NCBI GenBank assembly: GCA_022592435.1
Contig: JABYQS010000699.1
Coordinates: forward strand, 1 to 15,191
Direction of reading: 5' to 3'
Length of the DNA stretch: 15,191 nucleotides
Source of the DNA: Cerioporus squamosus
Taxonomy: Eukaryota > Basidiomycota > Agaricomycetes > Polyporales > Polyporaceae
Below, in pieces: positions 1-10,032 of the stretch. Each line of letters begins with the position of its first letter. Position 1 is the first letter of the stretch. The position numbers were made by a program, and so were the translations under genes. Below the pieces are notes generated by a model, which searched no databases, was not told where the DNA came from, and saw nothing but the letters and a program-made list of their open reading frames with translations.

Positions 1-705
1 GGTAGCGCAATGTGGTTGTTCTTCAGATGTTCCGGAGTGGGGGTACAGAGGTGGGCGGTGAACTTGCTGCCAGCGTGGGCGACGAAGTATCCGAACCCGC
101 AGGGATGTTTTCAGGGTCGAACTCACGCTCGGGGATGGGAGGTGACACCAAAGGACGTCGCGTGATCCGCAACAAGGCAAGGCGAAGCAATGCTCTGAAC
201 AGGATGTTGGTACTGATCACAATCTCAGGAAGACAGTACGCACTTGAGAACCTCAAGCATGACGATGCCTCTCCACCGCGTCTTACGTGACACCTTCCTG
301 CGGAGACCCATCTCAAGCAGCAGCTCGGTGAACCGGATCAACTCAAGAGCGCGAGCAGCCCATTTGTAGTAGGCATTCTTGTCGCACCACGCGCGAGTGT
401 AGCGAGTATGCGGAGAAGAGGGAAGGAGAGGCTTGTACTTGGGATCCGTGTGCGCAACCTTTGCGAGAAGAGTATCATGGTACATGCTCATGACATTGAG
501 TATGGCCGAGACTACACGTGCTATGATCAACGCGGAGTTCAGTAACCACGACGGCAACACGACTGACGAGCTTCTGAGGCGAGTTCCGCATCCTTGAATC
601 TGCCGGGCAGGAGCCACGTAATTGACCTTAAGGTAGACTCGAGACTGGAGATGGGGAGACATGGGCGACGAGAAAGGATTCATATTGCGCAAGAGCCGAG
701 GACAT
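1..705 (-). CDS. PEX16: Peroxisomal membrane protein Pex16 (3' end cut off by the window; two apparent frameshifts)
   Basis: Pex16 is a peroxin that helps insert membrane proteins into peroxisomes and form new ones. The ATG at 705-703 opens MSSALAQYESFLVAHVS, followed by ITWLLPGRFKDAELASEA, a typical Pex16 N-terminal region. Exons are 705-568, 511-244 and 194 to the window edge; introns of 56 and 49 nt have GT..AG ends. Exon 2 gives NVMSMYHDTLLAKV, YTRAWCDKNAYYKWAARALE and LIRFTELLLEMGLRRKV; exon 3 gives ALLRLALLRITRRPL and SPPIPEREFDPE. Two breaks are visible. A G run at 653-656 (C on the coding strand) seems one base short, since the frame changes between VAHVS and ISSLES. Near 26-29 the frame meets a stop, although the neighbouring frame continues as LKNNHIAL. 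Both may be sequence errors or true damage. The family assignment is from recognition of conserved blocks and is secure; gene integrity is not. Confidence 0.86.
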
Positions 706-1561
706 CGAAAAGTAAGGACAGAAGAAACAGAGGCCGGGAACGGGGGCGAGTCGGTGGCCGACCCGCAGGGACGTGGCGGGGATAAGCTGGTGTTGGCAGT
801 TGAGTACAAACCACTTGCTGCAGGCCAGCGCGGGGTATGTACCGTGCTACTTGTGTGGGAATCTCGGCCTCTGAAGCTACCCGGATGCACCTGCCTCTTC
901 CGGACAGTGCCCACACCGTGCCGAAAACAGGTGCGACTTCCAGCCTCTCACCTCACTCGCGGGAGTACATACTCAGGACTGATACTAGCAGCAGATATCC
1001 GACATGTGTGGTCGCCACGGCACCAGCTCGCAGCTGTAATTCATAAGATTGGGGCACAGGCTTACCACGACGACCTCGCCGCCGACGCTCGTGCCCACGT
1101 TTTTCGACAGCTCAAGACCGCTCGCCGCGGGTGCACGATAGCTTTCGAAGTCGACGCGGGACATATCGATGGTGTGAACGGAGAAGGCCAGAGGCGCACG
1201 CAGATAGGCAAGCTGAAAGGACACGCACAGCCTGGACGCGTTCTGCATCGAACCGCGCGGGATTCCTGAGCCCGAGTTGCCTTGAACGTCGAGCTTGCGT
1301 CCTCCGGCATGGGGAACGAGGTGCGACACGCGCCGCACGACGCAGGCCAACCGCCACGGGCGTACGCAATTGGTGCACAAAGCCTAGTAAGCGCGGTTGA
1401 TACCAGATCACTCCTCCGGGGGCGTGCCTCGCTTATAATTTCGCAGGCGCGTCGGTCCCTCTCCTCCTGCCTTTGTCCCTTCCCGCCGTCACCGCCCCCA
1501 CTGCTCTGCGCTGCATTGATACCTTGCGGTCTGTAACGCCTCGACCCGCCTTCAGGCATCT
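706..1561. other. Divergent intergenic region with one doubtful minus-strand reading frame
   Basis: This gap separates the start of PEX16 (minus) from the start of the coiled-coil gene (plus), so it should hold both promoters. On the minus strand an ATG at 1248-1246 opens about 61 codons (MQNASRLCVSFQLAYLRAPL onward) with codon-like third positions, running to a possible donor at 1065. Splicing out 1034-1065 would add a hydrophobic tail, GYLLLVSVLSMYSRE, with a stop at 955-953. That intron would be only 32 nt, clearly shorter than the others here, and the protein resembles nothing I know. I therefore treat it as unproven. Confidence 0.25.
1433..1502 (+). promoter_or_regulatory. Probable core promoter and CT-rich leader of the coiled-coil gene
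   Basis: A TATA-like TTATAATT at 1433-1440 is followed by a pyrimidine-rich tract from about 1456 to 1502, ending 60 bases before the ATG at 1562. CT-rich stretches just upstream of transcription starts are common in filamentous fungi. The assignment rests only on position and composition. Confidence 0.35.
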
Positions 1562-3227
1562 ATGGCTTCCACCCGACCCGCTAATCCGAGGCTCAACTAC
1601 TACCAGCAGAGCCCGGTGCGCGGTCAATTGGAGAACCCAGATGGGACGACCAAGTCGGGCTGGCGATACATACAATGCACGGACACTCCTAACGAGCTGC
1701 GGGTACGTTCCGCCCCACCATGCTCATTTTGCCCGATGCTGACTGGAACCTCAAATCAGGTCCTCATTCCGCCTCGGACGGCGCTGATCTACAGTCATCT
1801 TCTGAAGGCCGAGGTCGCAGAGCTTGCGAAGGATCAGGCTGCCAGCTGGGAGCGCATCGTTGAGATTCGACACCTCAAAGACCGCATGATTCGCAAGTGT
1901 ACCCGTCTCAGTCGCGAAACGACGCCCAAGGACAAGGCCGCTACCCATCGCGTCATGTTCCAGACGGTCCATGCGCCTCCCGACTTCAGGTTGAAGGAGA
2001 TGGAACGATGGTTCAAGGTGCAGGGCGGGGAGGTTATGAAGGGCGCGTCGGGGCCACCAGCGGCGCCCTATTGCCGGGAATGCAGGGAATGCATGGCGCA
2101 CCAAGCGCGAACGCAGGCGTATGCACAGAACCAGTCTTCGGTGCGTGCCCCGTCGTCGAGCAGGCAGGCCCCGCCCACCGAGCGCATGGCGAGGCGACAG
2201 CCTGCGCCACCCAACTCATATGCCCAACTCGGCCCCCTCCCTCCCTCGCAGGGCCAGCGTGCGCGCGGTCCTGCCCTCCGCGCGGACATGTACGTCAAGC
2301 ATCCATGCCTGCCGCGCCCGGCTATCGCCCTGCAGGCTCGCGCCCTGCGGAGGGTCGGAAGTCCTCCGAATACTTGCGTGTAGAGCACGCCGCGCGACCA
2401 AACGTACGCTCCCCGGACCCTCTACCCATCCCGTACCGCACATGCGCCCGGTCTGCCTCACCGGAGGACCGCGCGTTGTCCACGCCCACCGAGCTTGGTG
2501 ACTCTCCCGTTCGCCGAGTGCTTGATTTGCCCATGTCCAGCAGCCCCGTTCCTGGTCCCTCCCCGTCGCCTAGGGAGTCCTCCTCGGGCACCCCGCCAAA
2601 GGTGTCGACTCCCCCGAATGGACTGCCTACTATTCATGAAGACCAGGAGCATGAGCATCGGCCTATCGTCCGCAGGCGCAGCAGCTTGAAGAAGCGGGAG
2701 AGCATGAGCCGCATCAGCGTCGCGAGCCAGTCCAAGTCCGTTGCGTGGGCGATGGACCGTGACTGGCTCGACCAGATGTCCAATTATATCAAGACGTCGA
2801 ACGAGGCGGAAGTTCTGAGTGAGTGCAGTGCCACGATCGTCTCTGCCGGTGTTATTGAAGGGACCTTGCGTGCAGGCGCGGAGCTGGAGAAGCTGCGTCT
2901 GGAATACCACGACGAGATAGAGGCCATGCGTGCGCTATGTTTGCGCGTAGAAGAGTCCCAGGAGCGTGTCCGGATTGAGACGGACAACTTGCGGCGAAAC
3001 GAGCAGGCCGTCAAGCTGCAAGAGAACAAGATCCTGGCGAGCAGCGAGCAGATCGAGCTGAAACAGGCAGAGTTTCAGGCGAAAGGTACGTTCCTGACCT
3101 GTTCAACCCGCTGTGCGGACGATCTGACCGCGGGACTTTCATGCTGTTCAGTGCTCGCCGTACTAGAGGAGAGCAACGTGTCGTACAGCTGTGCGACAAG
3201 AAACGAGACATGCACGATTCTTCATGA
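1562..3227 (+). CDS. Unrecognised coiled-coil protein with a Pro/Ser-rich middle (one apparent frame break)
   Basis: I do not recognise this protein. Proposed exons are 1562-1702, 1760-3085 and 3169-3227. The first intron (57 nt) carries TGCTGAC before TCAAATCAG; the second (83 nt) ends at TAGAG, which lets the coil continue to GEQRVVQLCDKKRDMHDSS and a stop. The N-terminal third is a mixed globular region with a cysteine cluster, CRECREC, near residues 155-161. The middle is rich in Pro, Ser, Arg and Gln and looks disordered. A basic serine patch (RRRSSLKKRESMSRIS) has the spacing of basophilic-kinase sites. The last 110 or so residues are heptad-like and charged (ELEKLRLEYHDEIEAM, RVRIETDNLRRNEQAVKL). 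The reading frame changes somewhere between about 2229 and 2290, consistent with one missing base; an intron from 2141 to 2334 is a less likely alternative because it would remove protein-like sequence. A structural or signalling scaffold is possible, but nothing shows function. Confidence 0.7.
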
Positions 3228-3676
3228 CCGGGTTCTGCAGAGCCGTCCCTATCCTATGCACCTCTATTCATTCATGAGATTGCACGGCGCTACTATCTTC
3301 ACTTGGATGACGATATCTATGGGACACTGCTAGCCTTCCCGTTCCTATGATATGGAAATCTCGCAGCCACCCTTTACTTACTATGGATCTGTAACATATG
3401 TAGCATAGTCTCCCTCGACTTCCTTGACAGGAGCGGCCTTCCCGTAGGGGTCTTTCCCGACCTCGCCCCCATGGCGCAGTCGCCGTTGTATGCCCTGGAT
3501 AACATAACGTAGAGTCGATATCCCAGCTCAGTCAATGCAGTGTGTTTGTTGTACACGCGAATGATGCAATTCAACGCGTCCGACAGCCAAAAAAACAATA
3601 CAAGCGATAGGTATAAAGGTATACAGAAGCTTGATGGTATCTACACAATCCAAGTGTTGACAGCGACCCACGCGCA
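3228..3676. other. Convergent intergenic region
   Basis: This is the 3' side of two genes facing each other. It should contain both polyadenylation regions. An A-rich run (CCAAAAAAACAATAC) lies near 3588-3602. I see no convincing gene, RNA or repeat, and no clear canonical AATAAA. Confidence 0.5.
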
Positions 3677-5982
3677 TCAGCACTCCCCGAAGAACTTGTT
3701 CTTCGGGAAAGTCTGGTGGTAGTCGTCGACCCAGGTTGTCAAGTTCGGATTCGCGTACGCCTCCGGGTAGCTACAGGTGCGCGGAACACGTCAGTGGCCA
3801 CATTCTAAAGCACGAAACCATGCACGCACGTTTCGATATACGCCTTGGTCGGGAAGTTCTCCGGATCGCAACCGATGTTGACGGCGTCGGGGTCCTGGTA
3901 AACGCGGATCCAGTCGACACGCATCGCCGTTGGGAACACGAGGTTGTCGTAGTCGACGGCACCGAAGTTCTCGGATATACCCAAGTTCATGATCAGGTAC
4001 TGCGCACAAGGTCAGTCATGCCCTACGATCCCGAGTGCATTGGCACTCACCATAGGCTCTTGTGGAACTGGCCGGTCGCTGATCTCAGCCGCATTGTCAG
4101 GTCCCATACCAGGTTGGCGGATGGTCCATGCGAGTTGCCCGTCGGTGATCCACGAGATGTACTGCCGATGATGTGAAGACGAGAACCATATATATCTTCG
4201 AGCGACTTACTGCATCACCAACTCCTGGCCTATATTGGAAGCCATAGACGGAGTACTGCCCGCCGGAGAATTCGTAGGCTTCTTGGTCTGCAAGAACATC
4301 AGTACTAACAATGAAGAAGAAACTGCAAGCCTGACGAACTCGTCTTGGTAACGACCGAAGTGGCTTGCTGATACACGCCACCCTTGTACGAGTTCAGCTG
4401 GCTCTTCGTGTCATCGCCGAGAATCAGGTTGTCCGTTGTGTTCAGCCAACTGTATTGGTAGTTGTAAGGCTGTGACACGCGTTGTCAGCGCCAACAATCA
4501 CATTCTCAGCAGGACCATATTCACATACCGCCCATTGACCGGATTGCGACACTGCGCCAACTTCACCGCCGCCAGGGACACCGCCGATCTGTGTCATGGG
4601 TGTTCGTATCAGTTGGGGAACCAGCGATTCATGCTTGGATGACTACCTGTGCTTCGAACATGTCGATTTCCGGCGCAGAACGGCCGATGTATTCGCCGTT
4701 CTCGTGCATCGGTCCAGGATGCGACTCCCCTGGGCAGGTACACCGCGACAGCCTTTGACCGGGCTGGTATGAGAGGGCACCACCGTGACCCTTATCGTTA
4801 CCCGTGAGAGCAACGGCGGGGAGACCGTTCAACGTCTGATTCGGCGTGGTACCGACGTCGCATGCATCGTACGTATACGGCCACTGTACAAAGCGAAGTC
4901 AGGAGGTGTGGGCACGATACAAAGAAGTGTTACACACCGTGCCGTCGGTGCTGGCACCATAGCCTGCTCGGCCGAGATTTCCCATCGCCCAGATTGCGGG
5001 CCAGAGCCCGTGAATGTTATTGAAGCCCGGCAGCTGGACGGACGTCTCAACCAACCCTCCGGTAAAGCAGAACTTGTTCCATGTCTGCATCATGCCTCCC
5101 GTGTAGTCGAGATCGTGGTTAGGCTTCTTTGAGAGCGTGATCACGAGGGAACCGTTGGCCGTAGTGATTGCCTCAGGGTCGTACCACTCCTTGTTGCCCG
5201 TAGGCCAGTAGTGTAGGTCGACAGCCTCCCAGTACGGGTCATCGCCAGGATAAAAGGTGCGTCCATCGACGTTGAACTCGTCGCTGAAAACAAGTTGCCA
5301 CTTTTGGCCGGTAACGTAGTCTTCCCTCCACTTGACCTCTTCTGGCGTGTCCTTGTCGATGAGCCCCCAGTTGCCGGGAATATCTGGAACTTGCCCGGAA
5401 GCGTTGATGCCGCCGAAATTGAAGCCGCCCATTGTAGTCAGCTTCGGCTTGGTAAAGTAAGTGATAACAGGGTAGCCTCCGCTGTAAGGAATCGATGTGA
5501 GAAAACGGAGGACGCATGCTAGGAAATTCAAGAAGACGTACAAAAGGGCGACGATACCAGCAGCGAGTATAAAAATGCAACCCAGGTTCATCAGACCGCG
5601 ACCTGTCACTATACTTCCGCCCTTGTCGCTTCTGTGATCCCTCACAGGATCCGGGTTGTGCAGCTTGTCGTCGGCCTCGGGACCATCAACGTAGTGTGGG
5701 TCGAGAAGCAAAACGTACTGTGGTGCAGTCTGAACTCCTCTCGCAAAGGGGTTTGAATAGGGATGCACGTACCTTGTCGGAGATGGAGGGATGAGACGCA
5801 TCATTCATGGAGGACTGCGGTATAGTTGTAAGTTGATTGGGAAGTGGCGAGGATATCTTGGCACTCACGAGCGAAGAGTGACTGTTCTGCGCACGAAGGA
5901 ACCTCGGTTGAGGACCCCGAGCGTAAGCTGCTTGAGGAGGATTCCCCGACTGGGGTCCAAGAAGGTTGGCGGTAGAGTTCAT
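3677..5982 (-). CDS. SKN1: KRE6/SKN1-type beta-glucan synthesis-associated protein, GH16-like
   Basis: Fungal Kre6/Skn1 proteins are type II membrane proteins of the secretory pathway needed for cell-wall beta-1,6-glucan. Eleven exons (5982-5869, 5814-5773, 5717-5542, 5481-4938, 4883-4647, 4588-4529, 4469-4340, 4287-4211, 4161-4051, 3999-3830, 3770-3677) join in frame to 584 residues; the ten introns are 49-60 nt with canonical ends. The cytosolic N-terminus contains DDKLHNPDPVRD. A membrane helix (NLGCIFILAAGIVALFGGYP) lies at about 96-115. The GH16-like lumenal domain runs from WQLVFSDEFN (about 172) to DWIRVYQDP. It includes the acidic motif EIDMFE (E364, D366, E369), LSRCTCPGE and EPMYLIMNLGISENFG. 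The protein ends KNKFFGEC. No frame break was found. The 5' end is uncertain: codons SGDFAY just upstream of the ATG are in frame and follow a good acceptor at 6001, so an earlier exon may exist. Whether this is nearer KRE6 or SKN1 cannot be told here. Confidence 0.93.
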
Positions 5983-6039
5983 ATACGCGAAATCGCCCGA
6001 CTGAGCGAACCAGTTCCGAAGTGCAGGAGAAGGAGGGAC

Positions 6040-6581
6040 TTAAACACTGCCCTGGAAGCCCAAGAATCCTAGTAAAGACCGAAAACCCGTAAGGAATGGA
6101 TGGAGATGGATGAAGTTATAGTTCAAAGAGTCGTCCGCTCGAGCATTTGCAGAGGTGCCCTGGTGGTGGTCGTCGACTGTAAGTAAGCCGGGGCAGGGCG
6201 GGGTGCCAACCTGACACCTAATTCAAACTTCTCACCTGTGGTCATCGCCCGGCCTGCATCAAAAGATGGCGACAATAGGCCGAAGGGCGTCTTCTTCCCA
6301 TCGGGCACCATGGTCCATGCCCAGATCTGTGTGGACTTCGTCTTGTCGATTAGCCACGGTCCCTGATCGAGTTGTTGAGCACTGTCAGTGTTGCTGCCTA
6401 TATGTACCCAAATATATCGCCCCATGTCAGTTAACACCGTCCACTGCCAGCCGAACGAAATGCCAGTGAGCTCACCACAACAAACGAACTCTTCGCTGCC
6501 GCTGGCAATATGATAATGACTCCGCATCAGCATCTTGCATGCGCATTGCAAGTGCTGTAATCGCGCCTGTAGGTTCCACAT
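6040..6581 (-). CDS. Possible small gene of unknown function, or upstream exons of the glucan gene
   Basis: I do not recognise the product. Three exons (6581-6476, 6397-6236, 6176-6040) fit together in phase to 134 residues. The introns (78 and 59 nt) have GTGAG donors; the first has TTAACTGAC before its CATATAG acceptor, and the second ends CTTACTTACAG. Visible segments are MWNLQARLQHLQCACKML, then QLDQGPWLIDKTKSTQIWAW, then DDSLNYNFIHLHPFLTGF, and a hydrophobic tail RSLLGFLGFQGSV before TAA at 6042-6040. The stop lies 58 bases upstream of the ATG I chose for the KRE6/SKN1 gene. A weak donor (GTTTAAGT) just before this stop could splice in phase to the acceptor at 6001, making these exons the start of that gene instead. 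The splice signals are good, but codon evidence is thin. Confidence 0.35.
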
Positions 6582-7152
6582 GGCAACGGAAGTAGCAGCC
6601 CTACTAGAAATGGGTCTTCCCGCAGATATCGGGCACTGGTGACCGAACGGAACTGGACTTCTCGACCGGTGATAGCATGGAGATTTTGAGGTGATGTCGG
6701 ACTAGACGCATGTACACTTTCCCATGTGTGCGTCAGGAGTTACAATACGGGAGAGATTCACAAGGGGACAAGGGCAACTCATGAGACTTACGAGCATGCT
6801 CTGTTGGCTGGGTCGACAGGCCGGCGATGATGTTGATCGCAATTGATATTCTTCGACGCCGGCCGCATAGCACGTGTCTCAATCGAGGCACAGCACAGAT
6901 CCAGCCTGAGCGAGGATTTGAGATGGTGGGCACAGCTTCCAAACGCAAAGTCTACTACCCGACCCTATTATCCCTCTCGGAGAGCTCAGCACGATTGGAT
7001 AGTGTGTACTGGGATGTACGTACAGCTAGATATCGCTACACAGGGCAAGTGAAACAGAGCAAGTTGGACGACCAAGCAGAAAGCGAAGGCGAGCAGCGCG
7101 AGGTTAGAAATGTATCAGTCCGGCATAGAGGCAAGCAAGTGAGTGGAGGATG
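6582..7152. other. Intergenic stretch downstream of the CorA gene
   Basis: Little is supported here. On the minus strand an ATG at 6868 begins a 77-nt open segment ending at a consensus donor (GTAAGT at 6791-6786), and an acceptor at 6702 opens another segment reading YLREDPFLVGLLLPLP. The two join in phase, but the frame then stops and does not connect to the small gene at 6040-6581 without a shift. It may be part of that gene with a frame error, or simply leader sequence. Confidence 0.3.
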
Positions 7153-9720
7153 TTAAATCGGGAGTCGGCGTCGTTTGGCTTGCTTCCACCAGTGCCGCAC
7201 GACGAAGGAGTACATGATGATAACTACCACGGCGATCGCAATGACAGTAGCGAAAACGTCGTAGCGGTTCCCTTCGAGGTCGTTGTGCGGAACGTCGCAG
7301 TTCATCGAGAACAACCCTACGACAGGGTCAGATGTACACCGACTAACGCATAGACTGCTACGTACCAATGAGAGTCTGCACACAGAGCACCCCTAGCGAG
7401 ACGACAGTGAGCGCTACAATCGCCTTGTCGCTCCCCGACTTAGCCTTGCTGACGGAGGTGCGCAACTGCGACAAATACGTCGGATGCGACTGGCTTAGCA
7501 TGCGTTCGTAATGCGCGAGCGACTGTTGCAGCGTCAGGATGTGATCTACATGCAGAATCAAGACTTATCAGCGCCGAGAGTCTTTGCCCAGAGCCAAGCC
7601 GGGAGACTTTACCTTGGACATCGCCCATATAAACAAACACATCCAAATCGTCCTCGGTGCCCGTGCCCAGGCTCCACTCGCCCTTGGCCAGCAGCCGCTT
7701 CCTAACTTGGGCAACCACCTCAGACTTGACTGCCAAGAACCGCGTCAACGACGTGACGAGCCGCCGGATGCGCGCCATCCGATGCACCGTGGTTAGTGGG
7801 TGATAGTAATCCGATGACTGGGTATCGACAGCTCTGAACCGGGGTATAGAAGTAAGGGTCTCGCGAATCGCTCGTCGAGCTCGCCGAACCAGGAGAGGAA
7901 AGGTAGTGGGGGGAGAGAAGCGCGGCTTCGCGACCACCGACTTTGTCATCGCTTTGCCTAGGAAAGAACCTTTTTCATCTACGTCTACAGAGATCTTCTC
8001 CTTGATTTCGGGACTGCCAGGTCTCAAGGTCTGCTCTGAGAGGGTAGCGAGGGGGTCTTCCTTCGGAACAGGAGTCTCATCGCCAGCAGAGAAGACGAGC
8101 CGGTCAATGGCTAGTGCCTCCTTCTCTATGATATCCAGATAGGGGAAGAAGGAGTCGACGATGGAATCCATGAGGCCGTGTGCGATCCACTCTGTTAATA
8201 ATGATCAGCAAAGACTCTATCAAACGCACGACAAACGCACCAGAAGATGTGATTGCGCTGTCTCCGAGCAGCATAATCCTATGCCGCACCCTATCGACGT
8301 GTTCTGCACTATTGTTCAGCCTCAACAGCGATTTCCTTACTCAACACATTGACGAACCGTCAAGATCGGCAAAGTGGAACTGCAGGTTCAATGAGCACAG
8401 AGGCAACGATACAGGGGCAGCCGACCTACCGAACAAATGCCGTCGCGGAAGACAACCAAATACATATTCACTTCCGCAACTATACCCTCATCTTGTGAGT
8501 CGAGATCCTCTTGGCTCAGTAGATTTCGGATGCGTTCTCGTGTCTTCTGACTCTCGATGGCCCGGAACGAGATGAAGTAGTAACCCAGCCTAGGGAAGAG
8601 TTCTAACTTCTCGCGAGGGTCCTGAGTCAGGATATCTTCTAGCGTTAGTGGATGCAGATGCAGAAGCTGCGGATATATTCTCAGCAATGCCGCGCACCAC
8701 CGTTACGCATGTACGTACCTTGCCAATGGCGCACATATCCTCCCAGGTCGGCGAGGTCACGTCCAGCCACCAAGCCTTCGGTGCACGCTGAGGTTCGAGT
8801 GCAATCTGGGGTGGCGGGCTCGCGACTGAGACAACCGGCGGCGACTGGGGAAGCTGCACCACAGAGGCCCTCTGCTTCCCCTTCCCATCCTTGCGCTGAG
8901 CGCTATGTCCAGGAATAGACGGGGTCGATCTCGCCACGTCCGACTCGTCCGACAGCATATAGTCCTGGTGGAGCGGTGAGAGAGGACGAGAATGCGGGCT
9001 CAAGGCAATCGTGGGGGGCGTGGATCGAGCCTGGGGCTGGGTCTGCGCAGGTTCGGTACGCACACGGCGGGCCTTTGCGCTCTCCCTCAAAACAGCGTTC
9101 AGCCTGTTCATCACCACGTCCAGAGATGTCGAGCGCAGGATGGGATCTTGCAATGCAGCACGCGCAGCCTTGCGGTCAGCCGCGGCCTGGGATTTCGCTC
9201 CGGCAATGGGCCGCTTCGGGGCGTAGAGCACGAAGCCTCGAGGTATGGTACGCAGGTCCTCACGGGCTCGGATACGTGCAGCGACCTCACGCTCAGAACG
9301 TGCGTTGTGGAGCGTGGCGATACTCCGTGGTCGCCGCTTGCGCCTTCGTGTAGTATGCGACTTCGCTTGGGTTGCGACAGAGGCTGAGGACGAAGAGGAG
9401 GACGATAGAGTGGAGCTTGACATCCATGCGCGGGCCCACCGAGAGATAGCGTTCTCCACTCCGGCCGATATTGCGCCTAGACGACCGCCGAATACCGACA
9501 CACTGGAGCTCGAGCTCGAGGAGGTCGAGGAGGAGGAGGATATGGGGGAGGGAGATCTGGGCGGTGTCGGGGGTGTGCCGCGATATATATCATGGTCTCC
9601 ATCTTCATCGCCGGAACCGTCTGTAAAGTCTGCGGGGTTCTGGACGTAGCCGTAGACTTCGGCGGGAGGGGAAACTTGAAAGAAGGATACGGGTTCGCTG
9701 TCTTGCTGATGGTGAGGCAT
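7153..9720 (-). CDS. CorA-family divalent-cation (Mg2+) transporter, fungal Alr/Mnr2-like
   Basis: CorA proteins are oligomeric Mg2+ channels; fungal Alr1/Alr2 act at the plasma membrane and Mnr2 at the vacuole. Seven exons (9720-8719, 8666-8430, 8379-8358, 8303-8241, 8191-7613, 7545-7366, 7316-7153) join in frame to 748 residues; introns are 49-67 nt. The long N-terminal part (1-315) is disordered-looking, with serine runs and a basic patch TRRRKRRPRS, as is usual for the fungal branch. The soluble domain begins AWWLDVTSPTWEDM, then LHPLTLEDILTQDPREKLEL and EWIAHGLMDSIVDSFFPYL. Helical segments (HILTLQQSLAHYERMLSQ) lead to two membrane helices, KAIVALTVVSLGVLCVQTLI and FATVIAIAVVVIIMYSFVV, joined by GLFSMNCDVPHND. 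The pore signature normally reads GMN; here it reads SMN. The C-terminus is short and basic (KQAKRRRLPI). No frame break was found. Start chosen as the first ATG giving MPHHQQDSEPVSFF; an upstream start is possible. Confidence 0.9.
9506..9543 (-). repeat. Low-complexity serine-coding repeat inside the CorA gene
   Basis: GAG/CTCGAG-type repeats on the plus strand encode a serine-rich run (SSSSSTSSSSSSS) in the N-terminal region of the transporter. A second, similar stretch lies near 9376-9412. Both are likely length-variable microsatellites. Confidence 0.6.
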
Positions 9721-10032
9721 GCCGGAGAGACGCGCTTTCCGCCTAAGTAGATGAGAGATCGGGTCGCCAGCATCGACGCCGCGCCGCCAGGAGGATGCAG
9801 TCGTGAGGAGTCTACATGGACGTGGTTGAGGTTCAAGTTCACGGTGGCGGCTGCATCGGCGGAAAACCGCGCACACACGTAGGCGCTCGTGTCGGTGACG
9901 CACGTTCCAACTTCCGCCGAGTACTGGCACTGTGGCAGCCTATGGCACGCTCGTCATATCCAACGCAAAACAACCATCGTATAGAATGCGCGAGACGGTG
10001 CATATGAGGCAATATACAACACGAGTGATATG
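9721..10032. other. Intergenic region between RRP36 end and CorA start
   Basis: Two minus-strand genes stand in tandem, so this holds the RRP36 3' end and the CorA promoter and leader. The minus strand is open upstream of the chosen CorA ATG in the same frame to 9930, but the sequence there (Arg- and Cys-rich) does not look like protein. A short direct repeat of TGGCAC occurs near 9925-9948. Nothing else is evident. Confidence 0.45.

Noticed and set aside
225..914. A 229-codon minus-strand open frame
   Set aside because: Only its last 90 or so codons are protein-like; these are exon 2 of PEX16. The rest reads through an intron and the leader.
953..1248. A possible minus-strand gene with a hydrophobic tail
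   Set aside because: It needs a 32-nt intron, shorter than any other here, and has no recognisable similarity. Kept only as a note on the gap.
661..1269. A 202-codon plus-strand open frame over the PEX16 promoter
   Set aside because: Its ATG overlaps PEX16 exon 1 on the other strand and the product has no protein-like blocks.
3228..3333. Extension of the coiled-coil gene to a stop at 3333
   Set aside because: This uses the acceptor TTCAG before 3151 or no splicing and gives non-helical sequence. The later acceptor at 3168 continues the coil and ends at 3227.
8590..9930. Start of the CorA protein at 9930
   Set aside because: The added residues are Arg/Cys-rich and unlike protein; MPHHQQDSEP at 9720 is a better start.
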